Part shown: one piece after another, positions 24,601 to 36,600 of the stretch
Numbering within the stretch: the stretch's first letter is position 1
How the letters are laid out: each line of letters starts with the position of its first letter
Assembly: GCA_032209605.1 (NCBI GenBank)
Contig: JASFXZ010000003.1
Coordinates: forward strand, 9,612,807-9,676,806
Length of the DNA: 64,000 nt
Direction of reading: 5' to 3'
Source of the DNA: Mactromeris polynyma
Lineage: Eukaryota; Mollusca; Bivalvia; Venerida; Mactridae
The notes under the pieces: model-generated
Database searches by the model: none
What the model was told of the DNA's origin: nothing
The model's input: the letters and a program-made list of their open reading frames with translations, nothing else
Made by a program: the position numbers and the translations under genes

Positions 24601-27600
24601 TCGTACGGACCGCACGCGTAACGGGAACCAGCCAGTTATATGCAGTGTAGGCGATTGTCGGTGTGTTGTAAACAAAGGCACATGCTGTGACGCTCGGGGG
24701 CATTTTACAGGATGTAGATTACACAGTTGACAGATTATTGCAAATAGGGCATTAGGGACGCTAATTAGGGCAGCGGGGCGAGGCCAAAAAGGGGCAGGGC
24801 ACGGCGCCCCGCTATCCCGCTATAGAAATAACACTATATCCATTAAAAAATTATATAGCCTTTACAAACAAAATATTTGCATTCTACTGAACAGCCCATA
24901 GCATGGGCATCTGTGTCCTATGGACACATGTAGTATGATTTATTTTCAATGTAATGCTTAGTATTTATGCACTTTATTGATGATTTTGATTAGTACATGT
25001 AACATACTTTTAAGATGGCTTTATTGTGCGTTTTTGGAGCATGAATCATGCTGATGTTATTGGTAAGTAAGTGTAATACGATGAAAGGTAATTGTCATCT
25101 ATGATATGACTTGTGGCAGCCGTGGTCGAGTGGTCTCTGATTTCCAATTACTTGCACTGCTTGGCTGCAGGTTCGAATCCCAATGGAGATGTAGAATTTG
25201 TATGTGGGGAGCTCTCCATCTGGCTTATGGAAGGTCGTTGGGTCTACCCAAGTGCCCACCTATGTCCAAAAATTGCTAGATGGGGCGACTTGGATCTTTG
25301 AAAAATCTCTGCATGACCCTGGCTCTTAGTATGACTTAAAGCCCCATTACACACCAGTAGTATGACTGAATTTAACTGATAATAAGTATTCTTATTTGAT
25401 AATAAGGATGTTGAATATTTTTATTAGGAAGAGGTGAAGGAAGCCTTGAAGAAGGTCTGTTCAGAAGTTCCATCAGTCTTAGAACCAACTTGTGATAGTT
25501 TTATCAATCAATATGGAGACCGCATTATCCAATGGCTTGTAGAGGGTTTGGATGCGAACAAAATCTGTGCAGAGCTGGGCCTGTGTAAAGCATTGAAGAA
25601 ACCAGTGTCGCAAGCTGTATCTGTAGTTATGTCCCCTTATGATACTCTTCCATTGTTTACACCTGAGGAGAACAAGAAAGGTAATCTATCTATAGTTATG
25701 TCCCCTTACGATACTCTTCCATTATTCACACCTGAGGAGAACAAGAAAGGTAATCTATCTATAGTTATGTCCCCTTATGATACTCTTCCATTGTTTACAC
25801 CTGAGGAGAACAAGAAAGGTAATCTATCTATAGTTATGTCCCCTTATGATACTCTTCCATTATTTACACCAGAGGAGAACAAGAAAGGTAATTCATTTTG
25901 GAAAGAGCCAAATCTATCTTTCTTTTGATGAGTTCTGTAAGAAAACAGATTATAATATAATTAAAGCCATTAAAAACATAACCAAAAATTGAACAAGGGA
26001 AACAAAACAGAAAAGAAATTGTTTTATTTAAGTAAACTGTAGAAACAGAGCATCACATTTGAAACATATAACACAATGTTGACATAGTATGTTACCTTAT
26101 TGAATTAGATTCATTCCCAAAGGATTTTTGTTGTTAAGTGAATATTCCATTGTGAGGTATGTCAATGCAACGAGATTTGACTGTATTCTTCTGTGATAAA
26201 AAAGTGAAACAGAAATATATGAATAAGTTGTTATCAGTTGACAGAGGTACATAACTGAAATACTGTAAAAAAGTAGTGTAATACTTCAACTCAACGATGA
26301 TTACGAATTTAGATATTTTGCATGGAGAGAACATGAAATTGATTTTGAAGATATAGCCAAATGTTCAGGGATCTTTTTCGGCCCAGCCGTAATAACATGA
26401 CTTTGCTATTTGCATATTGGTGTTGTGTAAACCAATCAAATGTTACGTTAACCACTGAACCAACTTCTCTTCAACCGAACACCGTTTGTAACCTTGGCGC
26501 AGATTGGTGAACCTTTCAATAAGGGGTACTTTACCATTGTGGGTCTGGTGTGACCAGCAATCGTAACATCTCTGCCTTTTTTATGTTGTACAACAAATGT
26601 TAACCTTCAAATCTTTGTTCAAGATGTTTCTTGTTTAGGATTGGAAACAGAAAGATAATACAGTGAACCTCACTAACAAGACCACCATCGATTCTGAAGA
26701 CAGTAGGTCTTAGTTATGGGGAAGGTTGATTATCATGTTGATGAATATTGAAGAAAAACTGAAGACTGGTCCATGAAAATTTGGTCACATTAATGAATTG
26801 GTCTTTGAGGTGGTCTTTAAGTGAGGTTTTACTGTATATTAATCTTGCAATAAGTTCATTAGTATTGTTTGTACTACAGGAGATGAGGGAAACGTTGTGC
26901 CATGCGAGGCTTGTGTGTATGTGTTGACTTTTGTTGAGGAGGAAATTCAGACTAACCGTACTAAGGTAAATAGTTTGTATGTTGAGTTTATTGATGATTT
27001 AACTCCATTTGCCATCACTCCCCCCCCCCCCCCCCCCCCTCTTCTGCAGTTCGAGTCCCACCGGGGATATAGAATTTGTATGTGAGGAAAACAGTTACCG
27101 GACTGCCGGATATTACCATCTGTACATGCAGCCTATCAATATGGCCGACAATTCAGAATAAGGGAGGTTAATATTGTAAATTTGGGAACTATCTATTGTT
27201 AAGATGTTCGCTAACATTTTCACATCGCAAACTTATACAGCAATTGAAAACCAGTCATATTGACCACCACTTATATACAATTACAGGAAGCTATCGAGGC
27301 TGCTTTGAAGAAAGTTTGTACAGTGATTAAAAAATTCGAGGCTGACTGTGATGATCTGGTTGATACTTACCTCCCAGTCTTAATAAACTACATCATCTTG
27401 GCTGAAAGTCCCGGTGAGATATGCAAGAAGATTGGTGTATGTTCTGCACGCATTGAGAAACTTCCGGAACCAGTCCATGTAAAATTGCTGAAGGACGACT
27501 CAGGTGAATTTCTGTTTGTGTGGTAGTTTACCTACATAGGAGATTATTGTGAGTTCTCTCCCTTTATCCATTATACACCCATGTACTATAGCAGGGATAA

Positions 27601-30600
27601 AGGGAGACAACTCTTGAAGGGATAAAGGGAGAGAACTCATGACATTTTCCTCTGTTTACCAACATATTTCTGTGTGATTGTACAGCTTTGCCATAGTTGT
27701 TTTCGCACATAAGTTGGAGGTCGCAGATCCAACAAATTATTGCATATGGTACCATCTCCTGTTAAGGCAGCATTTAAAGTCGGTTTTTGGAGTCCCTAGT
27801 GTGGCCCTTTAATTTGGGACCCCCTCTTGATCTAGCGTTTGATATGCACAACCCTACTTTGCCAAAATCTCAAGGGGGCTCAGACTCCCTGCCCCCCCCC
27901 CCTGGATTGGTGCATGTAGTTTTAACACATTTTTAAGAGTCGAATAAAAGTTCTCAATAGAGAAATATGTTACATACTTCAATATGTTGCTTATGTATTG
28001 CAATATATCGTGTTATGCTTCAGGTATATCGCAACACCCCTCGTAGTTATCGCCACCTACATGGATATTCCTTACACAGGAATTTTTCACTAATGAACAC
28101 GATGCTCTTCTCTAAGAGCGTTGTCATAGCTTGAATGTCTGCATCCACAAAAGTGCTGAATATTGCATTTAGCTTAGTTTCTGAGAATCTATAAGTCTAT
28201 GCATGCTTGTGGTACTTTTGAAGGGACATACAGTCATACGTCGTTCATACAAATCTATCGTGTCCGAATTTTTTTTTCGAATAATACATGGTTTCGAGTA
28301 GCCCATTTCAGTTTGACTTGCCTAAGAAGTTACATCAGGACCTTATATTTATTTCGGATGATACCAAGTACTTGGATAGAAGGTTGTTGAATAAACGAGG
28401 TTCGACTGTAACTGATGGAAAGTTACAAATAGAAGAAATAATGTGTCATTTAAGTTTATTATGTGATCATGTAAATAAGTTGCTTCTTTTCATATTTTGT
28501 GAACAGAAAATACTGGAGTTGGAAATGTAATTACGTGCACAGTTTGCAAGTATGTTATGGCAGAAGTAGACGACCTCTTGAAAGGAAATACATCAAGAGT
28601 AAGTTATATTTTAATTAGCCCATTGCTTTAGCAAGTATTTTAAAATATGATGATGTTTGTTACTTTAAAGTTTGCTGGGCATAGGTTTGGCCACTTTTGG
28701 GGCCATTTATGGGTACCATTCCCGTACTAAATTAGTATGTTTTCCCCCTATTTCATTTTAATATTCCCCTATGAAAAGAAGAAAATTCTTACTAGATTAA
28801 TTGGGTTTGATGCACGTATTACAACATTTGTAAACTCTGTATATTTGTCATAGTTGAATAAAAATAGTATAAAAGTAAAGAAATTGATCATACAAGTCTG
28901 ACTCAAAATTGCCCCTTTCATCTTTCTCATAATATTTCCCCATATGCTGATCCCCATGGGCAGTCTAGTGCCCTGTGTTGGAACGGCTCAGTGGTTGATA
29001 ATTTGCCTTGGATGTAGAAGGACGCAGGTTTCATGCCCTGGGACAACCTATTGTATCACAGTGGTTCAAGGTTCGAATCCCGGTAGAGGCTCGTTCTGAT
29101 ATGGTTGGTTGGTGAGCCGCCAGCTAGTTAAATAATGGTTACCATGCGCCTACCTGCCTGGTGCCTGGCATTAGAGGATAGGAATTGGGAAGTAAATATG
29201 CTCAGAAAGTATGTGTCTCATAAGTCAGAAATGGTGATAATTTAATAAAGAAACACTTTACTTTTAGTTTTATTGTAGCACATGTGTAACAGTGGTTCTA
29301 GTGGTTTCCGTGCCCACACTGTAAGGGTTGTGTTTGACCTGGGATTGACTCCATGTCGAAATAATGTGACTAGGTTTGATATCCTGTCAGGAGTTGACTG
29401 CTTGGTATCGCAGAATGGCAGTACTGTAACTGATACAATTAGGCACCATTGCAATAGATAGGAAAACCTCAATAATAAGACCACCATTAGGACCCTTGAA
29501 AAGTGGTCTTACTATTGAGATGGTCTTAATATTGAGGTTGAATAAAGAGCAAAACAGTGAAAATAGAATTTAACTTTGTGTTCTTAATTTTTACGTTGTC
29601 TTAGTATTGAGGTGGTCTTTATGTGACTGTATCTCAAAACCTCACTTTCATTATTGAGGTTCTACTGTACTAACACGTTCCTTTATTTATCATTTCAGGC
29701 TGCCATTGTTGATGCTCTCGACAAAGTTTGTTCATATATGCCCGATACTATACAGAAAGAGTGTACTGATTTTGTAAATCAGTACAGTAATCTAATCATT
29801 AATTTGATTGTGGAGTCTTTGGCTAATCCTAAGGAAGTGTGCTCAAAACTTGACTTGTGTACACAAACAAATGTGGAGCTGAAGGAAGGTATGCCTGATT
29901 GAAAAAAAGATTTACGGGGAGGGGCAAGTTTGGCTCCACTCCCCTCTAAAGATACTTTTTTCTCGTTTTCCATGTCAGAAAAATAGACCTGTAATGATAC
30001 ATATTTCATAGTTACATATATGTCAATTTATATGTTTATAACACTGAAAGGTAATAAATTTCTGGCAATGGGTCGTTTTCTAGAAAAATGGTCGATAAAT
30101 TTAGTAATTTATGAACACAAATCTAATATTTGATTCATATCAGGAATTGCAAATAGACATTCTGTGAAAATAATAAATAAAAATTAACTTTTTCGTACAA
30201 AATGAAAAAGGTAGGGAGAGTAAAACAGAAGGGCCCAGTCTATATAAATTGATGCATGGGAGGAATAATTTCTTACTTTCTGACCATGTTTTGTTTGCAG
30301 ATACTGGCCCAGTTGGAGCGGGACCCACATGCATTATTTGTGAATTTGTTATGAAGGAGTTGGACAGCATTTTGGAAAAAAATGCATCAAAGGTGAGTTA
30401 TTTAAGAATACCGGCCTTATTATTGAGGTGGTCTGATTAATGAGTTCTATTGTGGAAGAAAAATTGAAAACTGGTACGGAAAATATGGTCTTATTAAGTA
30501 ATGGTCTTAATTTTGAGGTGGTCTTTAGGCGAGTTTTTCTGTATTATGATTTAATAATTCTTTAAGGGTTTTACCAAATCTTACTTATTATTTCATACTT

Positions 30601-33600
30601 TTCGGTGGTTAACCGTGGAATAATGGTGAATTATTATCCGATAAACTCACAGGGAAATCATCAAAGCTAGAAACAGTAGTAGCGGTAGTGATGGATAATT
30701 GGATAAATTCATGATCAATAACCGGATCAGTTCGAAAACTCATAATTGATATCAAATCGGAAATAATCTAAATATTTAGCGTTTTAGTACTAGAATAATG
30801 CTTACAGTTTAATTTATTTATACAAATTTATTTATCTCTTTCTTAACTACATTTAACATCAATGGGGTTTTACATTTCTCTTATATCAAGAACATTTTTT
30901 ATTTTATGCTTTCCAGTGGTTTATAGAGATTTATCAGTGGAATAAAAATTGGTATTTTCACTGTTTCAAACAGTGAAAATAACATTTTGATATTTCTCAC
31001 TGTTCCCATTTTTGGGACTTTTTTTTACCCCACTGGTAAACCCAACAGGGAAATCAGTGTACAAACTAAATTGAATTGCCTCCCTTTGTATTGAAATGAG
31101 ATGACCTCTCTTTTGTACATGTACTAGAAAACCATGACGTCATCATCCGGTATATTTGTTGACATTTCGAAGTAAGATGCGGTTGTTTTCCGCTTGTATT
31201 TCACATAATTTCGAACAAATGAATGTTCTTTATATATATTTATTTACATAGTGATATCTTGCCATGCGGGTATTTTGATTTAAGTGCCTGTAACGTCGAA
31301 AACTAAAGCTACTTTATTTTTCGTCTGCAACATTTAACAATATAGCTCTAGTTAACATGGCACAGCTATTTTCACGGAAACGTCAATTTCAATCACACGG
31401 AATCTAGATCAACGGGACTCTCCCAAATGGTCAACAATTCAAATGTACAAAACCTGAGGTATTATGTATCTGATGAAGCATAGCCACGCGAAGAAACCCC
31501 TCTCGCCAGACCATTCAAGACAGTTCGTGTCATCTCTGACAGTGTCAGTGACGGTTATTCATGTGCAAAACTCGTCAGTTACTACAGACTGTTTAAAAGC
31601 GTTCTCCAGATTTCAAAGTTCTTTGTTAACAAGTTATTTCCATCTTTACGTGTTGTCAATTTCATTTCCAACATGGCGTCGCTTTGATTATTTATCGATG
31701 TGCAATGAATATTGCTACGCCATAATTTGTTGCATAATTTCGAACAAATATTTTTTTAATTTATAATTTAATGTGAAACAATAACTAAATTGTCTCAATA
31801 TTCTTATCAAATTGTTGTTTTATCGATGTTTTCAATGCTGTATAGTTGAATAAATTGGTAGAGTTCGCACTATTTTGTCAGCGGTTGTGCTCGAAATCTA
31901 TATGGTTGTAAAGCGGCTACAGAGGCACTGCATAGGGTAGTAAATGAGACGCTAGAGTATTTATTGGTCAAAATAATGTTTAATTCTTTAAAAAAGCATA
32001 AAATAAAAAGAATATTAGTTGATTTCGATGGAAGATAGAATTTTATTTCACTCGTGGTCAAAAGAAAAGTATATTTTCACTCGTGGCTACGCCACTCGTG
32101 AAAATATATATTTCTTTTGACCACTCGTGAAATAAAATTCGATCTTTCATCGAAATCAACAAATATCCTCTATATCATTCAATAATTATTTGACTACTAT
32201 TGACTAGATGTTTTATACATGTATTGACTAGATTTAAAATTTGAATGTATATCCGGGTTTATTTCTTTATTTATGATATCATCTTATTGAAATAACACTT
32301 CAGTAACAATTTCTGATTATAATTGATTATTGTAGTTGATAATTGATTGTCTCGGATGTCCAGCGACGATTTTTTGATTATTTTCGATAATCGCGCCATC
32401 ACTATTCAGCGGTTTAAGCTCTTTGTGTAGCAAGCATCCAGATAAGTGCTGACTGGTCAATAGTGCCGACCTGCGAGCTCTATTTCTTGTAGTATTTTAA
32501 AGAGCTTCTGGATAATCTTCAGCAGTTGATACAGACCTGTCAAAATCATGCTCATGATTTCAGATCTTTCTTCCATAATGTAGCGAAGATTCTCTTAAAA
32601 AGTTCAAAAATCAGGTTATCTCTTTTGACCAGTATCGGTTAAAAGTTTTACGGTTGAACCTCGGGGTTTTTGACAACCTTCTATCCGAATACTCAGTCTC
32701 GATATCCTTCAAATAAATATCATGTCCTTATGTATCTTCTTACCCACATCGAATTGAAATGGGTTATTCGGAGCAATGTATACTTAACGCCATTAAAAAC
32801 TCAACTATGTCACTTGAGCCTTCATTTTGTTCCAAGTGTTAAGCGCGTTATATTGTTACAAATAATTACTCAAAAAGAAATTTAACTATGGCCCTAGTAT
32901 TCTTATGTGTTTTTAATGGTGTGCAGTATATTATTCAAAATAATACATGGACAATATTTAGTTGCATTTTTAATGGTGTGCAGTATATTATTCAAAATAA
33001 TACATGGACAATATTTAGTTGCATTTTTAATGGTGTGCAGTATATTATTCAAAATAATACATGGTCAATATTTAGTTGCGTTTTTAATGGTGTGCAGTAT
33101 ATTATTCAAAATAAAATTTTGGACCCAACAAATTCGAATTAATGAGGTCTGACTGTATTTCTTCTCAGATATAGATGAGATTTCCTTTTAATTTCTTATG
33201 GGTCAAAAATATTAGCAGGGAAGTGGAAGGAGTGTATAATTGATAATGCTGTTAGGTTACTGGTAAATGATTTTTGATGGATTATGAATTTCAGGAGGCT
33301 ATCATGAGTGCTTTGGACAAAGTCTGCTCATTTTTGCCAGATTCGATTGCTACAGAATGTAAGGACTTTGTCAACAAATATACTAATCTGATCATTTCCT
33401 TGCTGGAACAGGGATTAGTCCCATCTGAAGTCTGTAAAGCTCTGAAACTGTGTGCGTCTGAGTTGAACGATCCTTTCGGTGCGTTTGTGAAAATTCTTCC
33501 AGAAGTGAGGAAAGGTAAATATGCAACCATGCTTGCTCTTCAATGTGAAAATATGTTTAGTCTCTTACTCTAAATGGTATTTATTCTTCGTAATATCGTA

Positions 33601-36600
33601 ATTTTAAATGTACGAACAATATCTACGAATCAGAAACAAATCTGTGACCTATATAAATCCCCCTCCATAAACACTTTAAAGGTAGATATGCTGATTTTCT
33701 ATCACAATGTGCTGTGTAATAATTTTGAAAAAATAAATTGGCTTGTTAATGCCTTCAAACAGACATACTCTAAAACACCGCATCAACAATTTTTTTCTTG
33801 GAACTGCAAAACACCAGTGCGGTACAGGTATTTCCTATGCTGGCACTTACTCGGCGTGTATGTCAGGTTAGATGATAACGGTATTGGACGCTTGAATTTG
33901 TAGTTAATTACTAAATTTATCAAACATGTTTCCAGAAAACAACCCATAGCCAGAAATGTATTACCTTTCAGTGGTACAAACATGTAAGAAAAGTGACAAT
34001 GTAGTGTTGTAGAGTACATCTGTATGAAGTAAAATACCGCCAATTTTCTCATATTTATCACTAAGAATATTTTGTCAAAAAACAATAAGACTATGTACCT
34101 TTAAGTCTGTTATACAAGTCCAATGTTAACAGGTTGTTACTAACTTTTTAATTTAATCAGTGGAATACTGCTAGTCCCTTTATATTATTGTGTGTACATC
34201 ATTTTGTCAATTTATTTGTATTTTAGTTTAAGTTTCTTGTTATTTAGAAAGGCAAATGTGGATGGTCTTTTTTGACTTGATGTGCAAAAAAATGCAGAGG
34301 TGTTGTTAATGATACAGTAATTTCCGTCCACTTTTAGCTAATTTGTTAATGATCGGACCTAAACAAACATCTGAACTATCGCAGTTTTCGAGTTATCGCG
34401 TGTTCGAAAAATAACACTCCAGTACAAAGGAAGAAGGATTAATGACGGGTTTGGCGCCTGAATTTAAATTTCGCTGTCTGAAAATCGCAAATTGTGTATT
34501 TTTTTTTAATACATTTGTAAGGGACGTAGGTCACTAAATAGTACATCTGACCTACTGAATTTTTAGCCATAAAACGTTACGATCTTACATAGAATAGTAT
34601 GTTTAGTCATGTTACACGAGAGACAAAGTTTCGGCGTAACATGATTACATTAACAACTTACTGATTTCTATGAAATATTTTTATCATACAGAAGGAACAG
34701 TAAAATGTGAAGCATGTGAACTCTTAGTTGGACAGATAAAGTCGTACTTGAAGCAGAATAAGACAAAGAAGGAGATTGAAGAGTTCTTGAAAGAAGTATG
34801 TAGTTATCTACCAGATACAGTCACTGTCCAGGTTGGTATTTTGTAGCGATCTCATTGAATATTCGAATATTTGTCTGTACATCTAAATATTCGAATACTG
34901 ATTCAGCATTTGAGTATTCAGTAAAGATATATATTTTCAATATATAAGATCGATGCAAGTGTAATAAAAGTTCTATGATGGTTATCGTCAAATTGAATGA
35001 CATGTTTCTCGTGAACATGATGTCTACAAGTGGTAATTAACATGTGAGCGCTGCTATGGGATTAACAACCTCATCTGTAAGTGACAGCATTTCAAGAAAA
35101 CACAACATGTGATGTCGCTATTTGCAAGCAGGAAACAATATTTACTCTATATGGTCACTTTGTTTTCATATTGCCATATGGGGCAAATACTGCTTTAATA
35201 CTGTCAGTAGATGGAGACATTCTGGAAATGATGTCACGTAAAGAAGAGGTTGGAAATTGTACAGCAGCGCTCATGTAATGTTGTTTATTGGGGGGGGGGG
35301 GGTAAAACAGATATTGACACTAATAATTATTCAAGTAATTGCAGAGGTTTTTACAACATGCGTCATCAGTTTACAACAAATAAAAAAATGGTAATCATAA
35401 AGTTAAACTTTGAATTAAGATTGTATATGAATTATCATTAAAATATTGAAATGCAAACAAGCTAAAATGAGAACATTCAGATGTCTGTCGTGATAATATA
35501 AGACGTTCATATTTCAGGGTAATTTGCAAAATAAAAGTCACGCTGAGTATAGATAATTTACACTAATTTTCTTTTTTATATTGTTTGTGTATGTTTCAGT
35601 GCGATGAACTCATGCACACAAAGTTGCAGGAAATTCTGGACTTGCTTGAGAAGGATATCACTCCAAAACAAGTCTGCGTTGTAAGTATTACTCGGACAAA
35701 TTAAAGTGGCATTACATTTAGCCTGTCTCAGATGGCTATATGTTAGTTTCAAACCACCCCAATTGCATTTCAATTTTTCAAAAAGGCTATCAAGTCTGTA
35801 AGTTTTATGTTGACATGTTTTTAAACCGAAAGTAGCCAATTTTGGACATCAAAACGAAAGTAGGGACTTTGACAAATCAAAGTGTATTTTCTAAATCATC
35901 AGACCGGGTACTCTGTGTTTAATCTCATGTTTTAATTCCATAGCAAAGTATTTCTATGTTTATAAACTTATTTAGTTTGCATCAATAGTGAAACAAGTTT
36001 GCGACTTGTATTAATTTTTCTCTATGACTGCTTCCCGGGTTACTAACCAGTACTCGCACCTAAATCACGGATTGTAAAGTTTCCGGTTGAACCTAGCGGC
36101 ACGACTCAAACCCTCAACCTTCGAATCAGGAGTCAAGGGCTCTACCCCTTGTCCCATATACCTCCCTTTATATAATATTGAATGTTTTTTTCTACAATAC
36201 CAGGATATAGATGCATGCCCAGCACGCAAAAATGAAGATGATAAGAAAGATGACGATACCTTGTTTTTCAAACCACACCCTAAACTGGTCGGACAAAAGA
36301 AATGTACGTTTGGACCCGCCTATTGGTGCGCAAGCAAAGAGAACGCAAAGGAATGTAATGTAAGTCATTTACAGATAAACTTTTGGCTTGTATGATTTAA
36401 AAAAATACGACAAGCAATTGTGGTAGCTTGAAAGCTGTCAGACTCTACAACAATGTTTAATATTGCGTTTAGTATAAGTCCCAATGATAGAGTATATGGT
36501 AAGTGAGTGTCTGCGTCTGCTTTTGGTACTCTTGTTTTGCTTATCATGACTAGCATTTACTGTATTATAGGATACATGTATTAACCTTCCCGTTTCACTG

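Larger units (their letters stand above)
21311..25981 (+). repeat. Tandem duplication of the domain 5/6 exon pair
   Basis: Copy 1 about 21311-23353 and copy 2 about 23457-25981. Both contain a family B MITE (21376, 23521), the CxxC exon, a SINE (22434, 25112), the second exon with 69-bp repeats, and the same ending (aattaaagccattaaaaaca). Copy 1 carries MITE G in the intron; copy 2 carries about 780 bp of other sequence there (about 24060-24840). Confidence 0.92.
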
